Shown here one piece after another: positions 32,009 to 40,081 of a stretch of DNA of 50,527 bases. Source of the DNA: CAZTQN01 sp964615765. Lineage in GTDB: Bacteria; Planctomycetota; Phycisphaerae; Phycisphaerales; UBA1924. Every line of letters starts with the position of its first letter. Within the stretch, counting starts at the first letter, position 1. The notes under the pieces were generated by a model. That model had not been told where the DNA came from and ran no database searches. It saw nothing but the letters and a program-made list of their open reading frames with translations. The DNA lies in NCBI GenBank assembly GCA_964615765.1, contig CAZTQN010000030.1:1-50527 (forward strand). Reading direction: 5' to 3'. Both the position numbers and the translations under genes were made by a program.

Positions 32009-34156
32009 TCAGGCTTCGCCGGGTTGCCCGAGTGCGGCGACGTTGAGCTGAGCGCCGGCGTAGAGCGTGAGCACGGGCACGCCGCGGGGACCGAAGCGGG
32101 TGGTGGCGGCTCGGGCGAGCGCGGCTTCGTGGGCGTCGGAACTGATGATGACGGCGTCGATGTCGCGCGGGCAGTCGTCGGGGCGGACGACCGGCACGCC
32201 GTGCAGCGCGGGCGTGGTGGGCGCGTCGTCCAGGATGACGACCGGGCGGGCGGGCGTGCCGTCGGGCGTGAGCGGCGCGGGCCAGTTCGACCAGCCGTCG
32301 AGCACGCGGCGCGTGTGCCGCCCGGCCCCGTAGATGGCGATGCGTGCGCACCCGAGGGCCGCGGCGTGCTCGAGCTTGCCGCGCATCAGCGTGCGCGAGA
32401 GATGGTCCGCGTGCGCGAGCGCGGCTCGCAGGCGACGACCAAGATCGTCGAGCGCGGCGGAGACGTCGGGGGCTGGCGTCGCCGACGCGGCGATTGTCGG
32501 CGACGGAGATGACGATGTGTTTTCGGCGGCTTCAGGCGACGACGCCGCGTCCGGCGCGACGGCGCCCACGACCGGCAGGCGGGCCAGACGCGTGCGCGAC
32601 CACACGAACATCTCGAGCGGACGCCCCAGCGGCGTCGCGTAGGTGCAGCGATAGTGGGGGGCGTGGGCCGCTGCGAGGGCGCGGATCGCCAGGCCGTCGG
32701 TCGGCGTGCCCAGCGGCGCGGTCTCGACGAGCACCGCCAGGGCCAGCCCCGCGCGGGCCAGGCCGATCTCGATGGTACGGGCGATGTCGGCGGGGCCGGC
32801 GGTCCGCGGAAGCCAGCAGACCAGCACGTCGACCGGCGCGTCCTGCTCGACGGTGGCGACGTCGCTCGCGGTCTGCACGTCGGCGTCCGGTGGCAATAAA
32901 GCTCGGATCGCGGCGCTCGCGTCCGCCCGATCGGGCGCGATGACCAGCACGCGCCGTGCGCGAGTCTCGGCCAGCAGCGACGCCAGGTCGGTCAGATGCT
33001 CGAACGGTCGATCGATCACGTTGAGTTCGTCGGTGGTCGGCGGGCGCGCGGCGCGGAGGTGCGGCGTCGTGAGCGGGTAATGCCCGCGCACGACCGCGCG
33101 GGCCGGGCGCTGGCCCGCCGCGGCTTTGAAGCGGTACGAGGCCTGCAGGTGCTCGATCACGGGGGCCGCGCCCGTCGGATCGGTCATCGGGTGATCGAAC
33201 ACGCGGAGGTACGACTGCGGCAGGCAGCGCGTCCGCAGCGGCATGGTCATCGCGACGTCTTCCCACGCGTGGCTGAGGTGGACCTGGTCCCACTGCTGCG
33301 GGTCAAGCTCGGCGTGCGTGCACCAGCGGTCCAGCAGGCGGCCGGTTGCCTCGCCCGGGCCGAACAGCAGCGTGCCGCTCCAGATCTGCCAGTGGTCCAC
33401 GCGGTGGGCGGCGAAGTCGGCGATGCGGCTGGTCAGCAGCGGGATCGGCGCGCGGACGACGGCGTCGGCGTCGAGCCACACGACGGCGCGGCGGCCGTTG
33501 AACCGCTTCCACACGTCGCGCACGAACCGCGGCTTGATCGCGCAGTTGAACTCCCACCGCCCGCGCGTGGTGAGTCCTTCGCTGATGAGTTCCAGCCCGT
33601 GCGCCCGGCAGGACTCAGCCAGGCGGGCCGCTTCCTGCTCGTAGGGCGTGTTCTTGGTGTAGAAGTTCGCGACAATCGGCGGCGGGGCGTCGTCGGCGCC
33701 GGCGTCGGTCAGCACGGCGTGCCCGCCGACCCACATGTGCTCCCCGCTTGGGCCGGGGCCGATGTGCATGTGCGGGCAGAGGGCGGCCTTCGCGGCGTCG
33801 GCGGCCGGCGTGGGCGGGCCGATGAGGATCAGTTGGCCCGCGGGCGCGAGCAGCGCGGGCACACGCGCCAGCGCGTCGGACGCGGGCGCGCCGCGGACGA
33901 GAATCAGATCGAACGCCGCGTTGGGGTCGAGGCTCGGCAAGGCTGGCCCGCGGACCGAACGCACGCGCGAGCCGAGCACGCCGAGCGCCGGCGCGACGGC
34001 CGGGCGGTCGGCGTCGATGGTCCACTCCAGCACGCGCGATGCCCCGCCCGAGCGGATCAGGTGCATCAACGCGGCGACGGCGGCCGGGCTGAGGCCCGCG
34101 ATGTCTTGCGACGGGGCCCGGTCGGTCGCCGGACCGGAATGGGCGAGCGCGGTCAT
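32009..34156 (-). CDS. Three-domain protein: methyltransferase-like, glycosyltransferase-like, GAG-x-HTR module
   Basis: A 715-residue fusion. Residues about 20-150 look like a class I methyltransferase fold (RVLEWTIDADRP, AFDLILVRGAP, PAGQLILIG) with a weak SAM site. About 170-320 is a nucleotide-diphosphosugar transferase-like domain (NFYTKNTPYEQEAARL, FNGRRAVVWLDADAVV with a DAD acidic site, HAWEDVAMTM). A second Rossmann-like domain lies around 390-500, then an Ala/Pro spacer, and the end (about 595-705) is the GAG-x-HTR module (ARIAIYGAGRHTRR). ATG at 34156; a FliA-like -10 lies 7 bases upstream. Further upstream codons would overlap the divergent gene. Confidence 0.65.
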   Translation of the reverse strand: MTALAHSGPATDRAPSQDIAGLSPAAVAALMHLIRSGGASRVLEWTIDADRPAVAPALGVLGSRVRSVRGPALPSLDPNAAFDLILVRGAPASDALARVPALLAPAGQLILIGPPTPAADAAKAALCPHMHIGPGPSGEHMWVGGHAVLTDAGADDAPPPIVANFYTKNTPYEQEAARLAESCRAHGLELISEGLTTRGRWEFNCAIKPRFVRDVWKRFNGRRAVVWLDADAVVRAPIPLLTSRIADFAAHRVDHWQIWSGTLLFGPGEATGRLLDRWCTHAELDPQQWDQVHLSHAWEDVAMTMPLRTRCLPQSYLRVFDHPMTDPTGAAPVIEHLQASYRFKAAAGQRPARAVVRGHYPLTTPHLRAARPPTTDELNVIDRPFEHLTDLASLLAETRARRVLVIAPDRADASAAIRALLPPDADVQTASDVATVEQDAPVDVLVCWLPRTAGPADIARTIEIGLARAGLALAVLVETAPLGTPTDGLAIRALAAAHAPHYRCTYATPLGRPLEMFVWSRTRLARLPVVGAVAPDAASSPEAAENTSSSPSPTIAASATPAPDVSAALDDLGRRLRAALAHADHLSRTLMRGKLEHAAALGCARIAIYGAGRHTRRVLDGWSNWPAPLTPDGTPARPVVILDDAPTTPALHGVPVVRPDDCPRDIDAVIISSDAHEAALARAATTRFGPRGVPVLTLYAGAQLNVAALGQPGEA

Positions 34157-34163
34157 GAGGGGG

Positions 34164-34190
34164 TTATCGGCCCGATGAGGCCCCGGCTTG
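34164..34190 (-). promoter_or_regulatory. FliA (sigma-28)-like promoter of the fusion gene
   Basis: Minus strand: CAAG (34190-34187), 15-base spacer, GCCGATAA (34171-34164), then 7 bases to the ATG. The -10 is an exact match to the sigma-28 consensus GCCGATAA and the spacing matches TAAA-N15-GCCGATAA; the -35 differs at two positions. Confidence 0.5.
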
Positions 34191-34216
34191 CACGCGGGCG
34201 GCCCGGGCGCGGCGAT

Positions 34217-34244
34217 CAAGGCGGGGGGTGTCTCGGGCCGATAA
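34217..34244 (+). promoter_or_regulatory. FliA (sigma-28)-like promoter of paralog B
   Basis: Plus strand: CAAG (34217-34220), 16-base spacer, GCCGATAA (34237-34244), about 30 bases before the ATG at 34275. Same -10 and nearly the same spacing as the divergent promoter. Confidence 0.5.
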
Positions 34245-34274
34245 CCCTGCGGCGTGAGCGCTTCGGAGTGTGGC

Positions 34275-35462
34275 ATGAGCGACGTGTGGTTCGCGATTCC
34301 GTCGGCCAATCCGGACAACTGTCGTCGAACGCTCCCGGCGTGGCGCGAGCGCGGGTACAAGGTCGCGGTCTTGCAGAACCGCGTGCGCGCCGACATCCCA
34401 GCCGATCTGGTCGTGTGGTCGGATCACTACCCGGGCTGGGCCGATTCGATCAACATCCTCAGCCGCTCGATCGTGCCGAAGGACTGCCCCGTGCTGGTCT
34501 CGGGCGGCGACGACATGCTGCCGGATGAGTCGCGGTCGGCGGGGCAACTGCTGAACGAGTTCCTGGAGCGTTTCCCGACGACGTTCGGCGTGATGCAGCC
34601 GCACGGCGACACGTTCATGGACGCGCCGCGCTATTGCGGGAGCCCGTGGCTCGGGCGGGCGTGGCGGGAGCGGATGTACAACGGGAACGGCCCGATGCAC
34701 CCGGGCTATCGGCACAACTGGGCCGACAACGAGCTGTACTGGGTCGCGCGCGGCCTGGGCGTGCTGTGGTCGCGCCCAGATGTCAGCCAGTTCCACGCGC
34801 ACTTCACACGCGCGGGCGAAGCCCCGCCGGCGTACTGGACCAGCGAGGTCGAGCATCACGACGGCCCCGACGCGCGGCTGTTCCTGGCCCGCGCTTGGCA
34901 GCACTTCCCCGGGCATGAGCCGGTGTGGGACGCGCGGGCCATGGGCGGCCCGGCGCCGACGTTTGATCGCGGCCTGTACGCCGCGGAGGGCGGCGGGCGG
35001 TCCGAGACGCTGTGGCTGGTGAAGCACGGGCTGGCGGCGATCCGCGGGTCGGGCGAGCAGCGGTTCCGGGCGGCGATGGAGATGTTGGCCCGCGAAGGGT
35101 GTACCCGGGTCGCGGTCTTCGGTGCGGGGACGCACACGCGGGCGCTGGCCCTGGCGCTGGCCCAGCCGCGGGTCCCGATCGTGTGCGTGATCGACGATCA
35201 TCCGGACTGGAGCGGGCGGCGGCTGTGGAACTACCCGGTGGTGCCGACGTCGCGGGCGCAGGAGTTTGCGCCGCAGGCCGTCATCTTGTCGAGCGACATA
35301 CGAGAGCGGGACCTGCTGCGGGCGGCCCGGCCGCTGGCGGCGGCGGGCGTGCGCATCGTGCCCCTGTATACCGACGAGCGGGCGGCCCGGGAGATTTTGA
35401 GCGGTGACGGGTCGGGGTCGGTCGGGCTGAACCGGGAGATTCCCGAGCCTGTGTCGAGATGA
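34275..35462 (+). CDS. Glycosyltransferase-like protein with a GAG-x-HTR module (paralog B)
   Basis: A 395-residue paralog of the 30815 gene, with the same order of motifs: VWFAIPSANPDNCRR, YKVAVLQNR, YPGWADSINIL, VSGGDDMLPDESRS, TFGVMQPHGD, YCGSPWLGR, YRHNWADNELYWV, then TRVAVFGAGTHTRALALAL and IVPLYTDERAA. The paralogs are about as similar in both domains, so the whole gene was duplicated. GGAG six bases before the ATG at 34275 favours this start over a GTG at 34254. It is divergent from the fusion gene. Likely acts with the UDP-sugar dehydrogenase encoded next. Confidence 0.72.
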   Translation: MSDVWFAIPSANPDNCRRTLPAWRERGYKVAVLQNRVRADIPADLVVWSDHYPGWADSINILSRSIVPKDCPVLVSGGDDMLPDESRSAGQLLNEFLERFPTTFGVMQPHGDTFMDAPRYCGSPWLGRAWRERMYNGNGPMHPGYRHNWADNELYWVARGLGVLWSRPDVSQFHAHFTRAGEAPPAYWTSEVEHHDGPDARLFLARAWQHFPGHEPVWDARAMGGPAPTFDRGLYAAEGGGRSETLWLVKHGLAAIRGSGEQRFRAAMEMLAREGCTRVAVFGAGTHTRALALALAQPRVPIVCVIDDHPDWSGRRLWNYPVVPTSRAQEFAPQAVILSSDIRERDLLRAARPLAAAGVRIVPLYTDERAAREILSGDGSGSVGLNREIPEPVSR

Positions 35463-35474
35463 TGCGGGGCGAGT

Positions 35475-35501
35475 TAAGGCGGGCGGGAGAACGCCCGATA
35501 G
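35475..35501 (+). promoter_or_regulatory. FliA (sigma-28)-like promoter of the UDP-sugar dehydrogenase gene
   Basis: TAAG (35475-35478), exactly 15 bases, CCCGATAG (35494-35501), about 50 bases before the ATG at 35552. Compared with TAAA-N15-GCCGATAA there is one difference in the -35 and two in the -10. Confidence 0.45.
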
Positions 35502-35551
35502 CCCAGGTGACCCGGGCGGGGTCCGAGAAGACCGCCCGAGCGGAGGCACGG

Positions 35552-36943
35552 ATGAAGATCGCGTTCATCGGACTGGGCAAGCTCGGGTTCCCGTGTGCCG
35601 TCGGGCTGGCGATGCGCGGGCACCAGGTGTTCGGGTATGACACGGACCGCGCGCTGATCGCCGAGTATCAGGCCGGGCGCGTGACGCCGATGGAGCCGGG
35701 GCTGGACGGGCAGTTCGCCTCGTGCCGCGGGCGGATGGTGTTCTGCGCGAGCGTGGACGAGGCGGTGGCGGCGGCGGACTACGTGTTCGTCGCGGTGCCC
35801 ACGCCGCACGCGCCGACGCACGACGGCTCGCTGCCTTATGACGGCGTGGCGCGGGACTTCGACAACGGCCCGATCAAGACCAGCCTGGAGCAGGTCGGTC
35901 GCGCGATCGCCCGGTGCAGCGACGGACGCTTCCGCACGATCCTGGTCATCTCGACCGTCACGCCGGGGACGATGGTGAATCTGCTGGCGCCGGCGACGAT
36001 CAACGCCGTGGGCCGGGCGATCGGCGACGGGTGGTCGATGATCTACAACCCGTTCTTCATCGGTCAGGGCACGGTGGTGCGCGACTTCCTGAACCCGGAG
36101 TTCGTGCTGTTGGGCCTGCCGCACGGCGAGGACGCGACGGCGGACACGGGGCGAGCGCAGCGCGCGGCCCGCGAGCTGTACGCCTCGCTGCACGACCGCC
36201 CGCAGCGGTTCATGACCTGGACGGAGGCCGAGGTCGTCAAGCTGAGTTACAACACGTACCTCGGGCTGAAGGTCGTGTTCGCCAACTCGGTGATGGAGCT
36301 GTGCCACAAGCTGCCCGGGTGCGACTGCGACGTCGTCAACGGCGCGCTGAAGCTCGCGACCGACCGGCTCATCAGCGCCAAGTACATGGACGGCGGGATG
36401 GCCGACGGCGGGCCCTGCCACGGGCGCGATCAGATGGCCATGTCGTTCACGGCGCAGAACGCGGGGCTGAGCTTCAACATCTTCGACGTCATCAACCACG
36501 CGCGGGACGCGCAGACGGGCTGGCTGGCGGACCTGGTCCTCGCGAACCGGCGCGGGCGCCCCGTGGTGCAGCTCGGCATGGCCTTCAAGCCGCACACCAA
36601 TCAGACGCAGGGCAGCCCGGCGATGCTGCTGGCGAACATCCTGCGTTCCCGCGGCGTGGAGCCCGTGCTGCACGACCCGGTGCTGAACCCCGACGCCGCG
36701 ATGCCCGACGGGCCGGCGGTGTACATCGTCTCGACCCGCTGGCCGGAGTACGCGCACCGCGCCTTCCGTCCCGGCGACACCGTCATCGACCCGTGGCGCA
36801 TGCTGAAGACGGTGCCGGAGGGCGTGGAACTGATCTCCGTCGGCGTGCACGAGCCGGCGGAAGAACAGGCCGCTGCGCCCGTGGATCTCGACATCGTCGC
36901 GCGGACGGACGCGTGCGAGCGCGTGCCGGTGCGGGCGGCGTGA
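35552..36943 (+). CDS. UDP-glucose/UDP-mannose-type 6-dehydrogenase
   Basis: A 463-residue nucleotide-sugar dehydrogenase that oxidises a UDP-hexose to the uronic acid in two NAD steps. NAD site FIGLGKLGFP (5-14), the central helix with Lys230 in EAEVVKLSYNTY, and the catalytic Cys289 in GGPCHGRD with Asp293. The usual GG-x-CFPKD is changed to GGPCHGRD, so substrate choice may differ from classical Ugd. Third domain: QLGMAFKPHTNQT. GGAGG six bases before the ATG; upstream in-frame codons lie beyond the promoter. Provides sugar acids to the glycosyltransferases around it. Confidence 0.82.
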   Translation: MKIAFIGLGKLGFPCAVGLAMRGHQVFGYDTDRALIAEYQAGRVTPMEPGLDGQFASCRGRMVFCASVDEAVAAADYVFVAVPTPHAPTHDGSLPYDGVARDFDNGPIKTSLEQVGRAIARCSDGRFRTILVISTVTPGTMVNLLAPATINAVGRAIGDGWSMIYNPFFIGQGTVVRDFLNPEFVLLGLPHGEDATADTGRAQRAARELYASLHDRPQRFMTWTEAEVVKLSYNTYLGLKVVFANSVMELCHKLPGCDCDVVNGALKLATDRLISAKYMDGGMADGGPCHGRDQMAMSFTAQNAGLSFNIFDVINHARDAQTGWLADLVLANRRGRPVVQLGMAFKPHTNQTQGSPAMLLANILRSRGVEPVLHDPVLNPDAAMPDGPAVYIVSTRWPEYAHRAFRPGDTVIDPWRMLKTVPEGVELISVGVHEPAEEQAAAPVDLDIVARTDACERVPVRAA

Positions 36944-36974
36944 GTGGGTGGGGGGCGGGGGAGTCAGGCAGCGC

Positions 36975-38324
36975 ATGACGGCGAGCGTCGGTGTCATCAT
37001 CCCGATCACACGCGCGGAGACCCGCGTGGACGCCGCGTCGTGTGCGGCGCGAGCGCTGCGGTCGATCGCGCCCATGAGCAGTGGGCGCGTCGTGCTGGTT
37101 ACAGACGCCGCGGCCGAGGTGCGCAGTGCGCTGGGCGTGCACGCGGGCGACGCGCGTGTGCGCGTGATTGATCCTGGCAACGGGCATTGGCTCACGCACG
37201 CCGTCGAGCACGCGGACGCCGAGTGGTGCACGCTGATGCACCCGATGGACGAGTTCGAGCCGGCAAATGGTGGGGGGCGCGATGGGCTGAGCGTGCTCAT
37301 GCACGCGGCGACGACGACGGTGGACGGCGTGGTCGGCGGCGCGACGCTGCACACGCGCATCGGGCCGGTGCCGCGGAGTCGGATCACGCCGCGAGACGCC
37401 GTTGCGAGGGCCGTGCTCCCGCCGCACGCGTGCCTGGCCAAACCGCACGTGTGGCGCCGTGTTGCTGAAGAATCGTCGCACGCGGCGTGGGCGACGCCGA
37501 CGGCGTTGTTCGCCATCGCGGCGGGCGTGCGCGCGACGATTGCGTCGGCGGCGTCGGCGATGATCAGCGATGTAGTGGCCCGCGTGCACCTGCGTGATCT
37601 GGGCGCGGGCGTCTGTCTCGACGATGTGGTCGCGGATCATTGCAGCGCCGCACGATCGGTTGGTGTGCGCACCGATGAAGACGACAGCGCCTGGGTGCAG
37701 GCGCACGCGGTTTCGCGGCTGCACACGCGGGTGATGCGCGAGGTCGGACCGCACGTGCTGTCCGACTTGCCGCGGTTCCCGGTGCTGTTCGCGCAGTGGT
37801 GGGCGCGGGCCGGGTTCTTCGGCGCTCCGCCGCGGCATCTGCTTGAGAGCGAGGGGGGCGTCGAGCGTCTGGTGCAGGATGTGCCGGCCGCCGCGGCGGT
37901 GGAGCTGCTGGATTCGGCGCTCGCCGCCGGCGTCGCTGAGCCGTTACTCGTAGGGCTCGGTCGCAACGCGCGTGTGCTCGCGCAGATCATGCACCGGCGC
38001 GGCGTGCCCGTTCGCGGCGTCGATCACGCGATGGACCTCCCGCCCGCGTGGGCCAGCGAAGATGGCGTGCCGCTGGAACTGCTACCGCCCGGCGTGGTCC
38101 GCGAGCGGCCGGGTGCGACGATCGTTACGCCGTGGAACGATCGGGCGTTGCTTGAGCGCGAGCCGACGCTCGCCGCGGGCCTGCGCTGGTCGAACGCGGC
38201 AGACCTTGCCTTCGAGGGCAGCGCGGCGCGTCTCGGGCTCGTACGCCACGCGGCGGCGCGAGATCGATCAGCACGCGCGACAAACTCGACCGAGCGACGC
38301 GTGCAGGCGGCCTGCGCCCGGTGA
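36975..38324 (+). CDS. Glycosyltransferase-like protein with a degenerate C-terminal module
   Basis: A 449-residue protein. N-terminal half resembles a GT2-type fold (SVGVIIPITRAETRVDAA, GRVVLVTDAA, WCTLMHPMDEFEP), with MDEF where a DxD is expected, so catalysis is uncertain. The C-terminal part (about 305-400) reads PLLVGLGRNARVLAQIM ... PGATIVTPWNDRALL, which aligns with the GAG-x-HTR modules of three neighbours but with altered glycine-loop residues; the TPWN pattern recalls C-terminal domains of sugar C-methyltransferases. Its stop overlaps the next gene's GTG as GTGA. ATG at 36975 chosen; a GTG at 36948 is in frame. Confidence 0.6.
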   Translation: MTASVGVIIPITRAETRVDAASCAARALRSIAPMSSGRVVLVTDAAAEVRSALGVHAGDARVRVIDPGNGHWLTHAVEHADAEWCTLMHPMDEFEPANGGGRDGLSVLMHAATTTVDGVVGGATLHTRIGPVPRSRITPRDAVARAVLPPHACLAKPHVWRRVAEESSHAAWATPTALFAIAAGVRATIASAASAMISDVVARVHLRDLGAGVCLDDVVADHCSAARSVGVRTDEDDSAWVQAHAVSRLHTRVMREVGPHVLSDLPRFPVLFAQWWARAGFFGAPPRHLLESEGGVERLVQDVPAAAAVELLDSALAAGVAEPLLVGLGRNARVLAQIMHRRGVPVRGVDHAMDLPPAWASEDGVPLELLPPGVVRERPGATIVTPWNDRALLEREPTLAAGLRWSNAADLAFEGSAARLGLVRHAAARDRSARATNSTERRVQAACAR

Positions 38325-39076
38325 CCATCATGACGCCCACGCTTGACATCTTCCTCGCGTCGTACAAGCGGCCGGACCGCCTGCGCGCGATGATCGAATC
38401 CGTCCGCGCCACCGGCTACCCGGCCCGGGTCTGCGTCGGCGCGGGCGATGTGACGACGCTCAACGTGTGCGCCGAGTACCGCGGCCTGGTGCACGCCGCC
38501 TTCAGCGACCGGGCCAACGCCCGCATCGGGTGCACCGCGCCGCTCAACCTTGCATACCGCGAACTGGTGCGCCACGACGCGCTGTTCTGCACCGACGATT
38601 GCCTCTTCGAGCCCGACGCGCTGCACATCGCCATGGCGACGCTGCGCGAGCGCTTCCCCGACGGCGACGGCGTCGTCGGCCTGGCCCAGGCCAACATCGA
38701 GGGCGGCTTCGACCTGGCGTTCCCGCTCTTCGGGCGCGCGTTCCTCGACCGCTTCGCCCCGGCGGGTTCCGGGCGCGACATCTTCTTTCCCGGCTACTAC
38801 CACCTGTTCAACGACGCCGAGATGGCCGTCACCGCGCGGGCCCTGGGCAACTGGGTTTTCGAGCCGCGGGCCCGGATCCGGCACTTCCACCCCGACTCCG
38901 GCGCGCCGACCGACGCGACGTTCACCCGCGGCTTTACCCACGCGGACCACGACCGGGCCCTGTGGTGCGCCCGCCGGGCCGCCGGGCGGCTGTGGGGGGT
39001 CGACGCTGACGATCGTCCGATTCCTGCGGCCTTTGCGGGCGGTTTTTATCAACCCACCCCCGATAACACCCGATGA
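38321..39076 (+). CDS. Family 2-type glycosyltransferase
   Basis: A 251-residue GT-A protein: LDIFLASYKRPDRLRAMIESVRATGYPARVCVG is the N-terminal nucleotide-binding pattern, DALFCTDDCLFEPDAL carries the acidic metal site, and IFFPGYYHLFNDAEMAVTARALG resembles the acceptor-side motif. The GTG at 38321 overlaps the previous stop (GTGA), giving translational coupling; an ATG at 38330 is an alternative start. Followed after 60 bases by another glycosyltransferase. A CCCGATAA box (39059-39066) lies at its 3' end. Confidence 0.72.
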   Translation: MTIMTPTLDIFLASYKRPDRLRAMIESVRATGYPARVCVGAGDVTTLNVCAEYRGLVHAAFSDRANARIGCTAPLNLAYRELVRHDALFCTDDCLFEPDALHIAMATLRERFPDGDGVVGLAQANIEGGFDLAFPLFGRAFLDRFAPAGSGRDIFFPGYYHLFNDAEMAVTARALGNWVFEPRARIRHFHPDSGAPTDATFTRGFTHADHDRALWCARRAAGRLWGVDADDRPIPAAFAGGFYQPTPDNTR

Positions 39077-39136
39077 ACCCGCCTGTCCGGTACGCCCAGG
39101 CCCCTGGGCGTCGCCGCACGGTTCGGAGTCGACCTC

Positions 39137-40081
39137 GTGAAGATCGTGGCCATCTACCGCCTGCTGTACGGCTCCGACTTCCTCGCCGAGTCGCTGGCGT
39201 CCATTTACCCGCACGTCGACCGCGTGCTGTGCATGGTGACGCGGGAGATGTTCGGCGGGCGGCGCGTGGTGTCGTACTTCGGGCGCGACGTCTACCTGCC
39301 GCACGACATCGACGGCGTCACCGACACCATCCGCGACTTTCAACGCCAGCACGACCCGGACAACAAGGTCGAACTGCTGGACAACCCCTTCGGCGCGACG
39401 CTCATCGGGCAGTTGTCCTCGATCGTGAACGAGATCGCCGCCCCGCGCCATGATCCGACGCACGTGATGCTCGTCGAGCCGGACGAGGTGTGGCGGCCGG
39501 ATCTGCTCGCGCGGGCGATCAACGCGGCCCGCGACCCGCGCGTGGACGAGGTGATGGCGGCCCCGCCGCACTTGTTCTGGCGCAGCCCGCGGTATGTCAC
39601 CACGCGGACGAACCCGTACTGCGTGCTCCGCGCGGTGCGGAACGGGCGGATCCCGACAAGCGGGCATGCGCTCGCCGCGGCCGACCAGCGCGGCGTGGTC
39701 CGCACGAACGACCCCGAGCTGCGCGTGCACAACTTCGGCTTCGCGGGCTCGGCCCGGACGATCTTCTGGAAGCATCTGACGTCGCTGAGTTTCAGCCGCG
39801 ACGCCAAGCTGGATTGCCCGCCGCGCGAGGAGTGGTTCGAGGACGTGTGGCGCGCGTGGAACTGGCAGACGAACCGGCGCACGGACCTGTGCCCGTCGAT
39901 CGGGTACGAGCACGTCTTCCCGGCGGCGACGCGGTTCCCCGAGCGCGACCTGCCGAAGTCGATCCGCACGCGCCTGGCCGAGCGCCCGCTCTTGGAATGG
40001 CTCGACGCCGACGGCCCGCGCAACGACACGAGCCCGACCCAGACGACCGAACCGATCGCCCACGAGACGGTGAACGCATGA
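39137..40081 (+). CDS. Glycosyltransferase-like protein
   Basis: A 314-residue protein starting MKIVAIYRLLYGSDFLAESLASIYPHVDRVLCMVT, the form of GT2 enzymes that act on cell-surface glycans, with HVMLVEPDEVWRPDLLARAI as the acidic site and VHNFGFAGSARTIFWKHL. It contains no membrane segment. GTG start with GGAG 8-10 bases upstream. Its stop overlaps the radical SAM gene (ATGA at 40078-40081), so it is co-translated with it. Substrate unknown. Confidence 0.68.
   Translation: MKIVAIYRLLYGSDFLAESLASIYPHVDRVLCMVTREMFGGRRVVSYFGRDVYLPHDIDGVTDTIRDFQRQHDPDNKVELLDNPFGATLIGQLSSIVNEIAAPRHDPTHVMLVEPDEVWRPDLLARAINAARDPRVDEVMAAPPHLFWRSPRYVTTRTNPYCVLRAVRNGRIPTSGHALAAADQRGVVRTNDPELRVHNFGFAGSARTIFWKHLTSLSFSRDAKLDCPPREEWFEDVWRAWNWQTNRRTDLCPSIGYEHVFPAATRFPERDLPKSIRTRLAERPLLEWLDADGPRNDTSPTQTTEPIAHETVNA

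Larger units (their letters stand above)
34161..34247. repeat. Perfect 15-bp inverted repeat between divergent genes
   Basis: GGGTTATCGGCCCGA at 34161-34175 and its exact reverse complement at 34233-34247, 57 bases apart, between the starts at 34156 (minus) and 34275 (plus). Each arm contains GCCGATAA reading toward its own gene, so both look like paired promoter elements rather than a terminator; they could also be operator half-sites. Confidence 0.8.

Noticed and set aside
34161..34247. Inverted repeat as a transcription terminator
   Set aside because: It lies between divergent starts, arms are 57 bases apart and there is no T tract; promoter or operator use fits better.
39059..39066. CCCGATAA box as a further FliA-like promoter
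   Set aside because: It lies inside the end of the 38321 gene, and no TAAA-like box is 15 bases upstream; kept only as a note.
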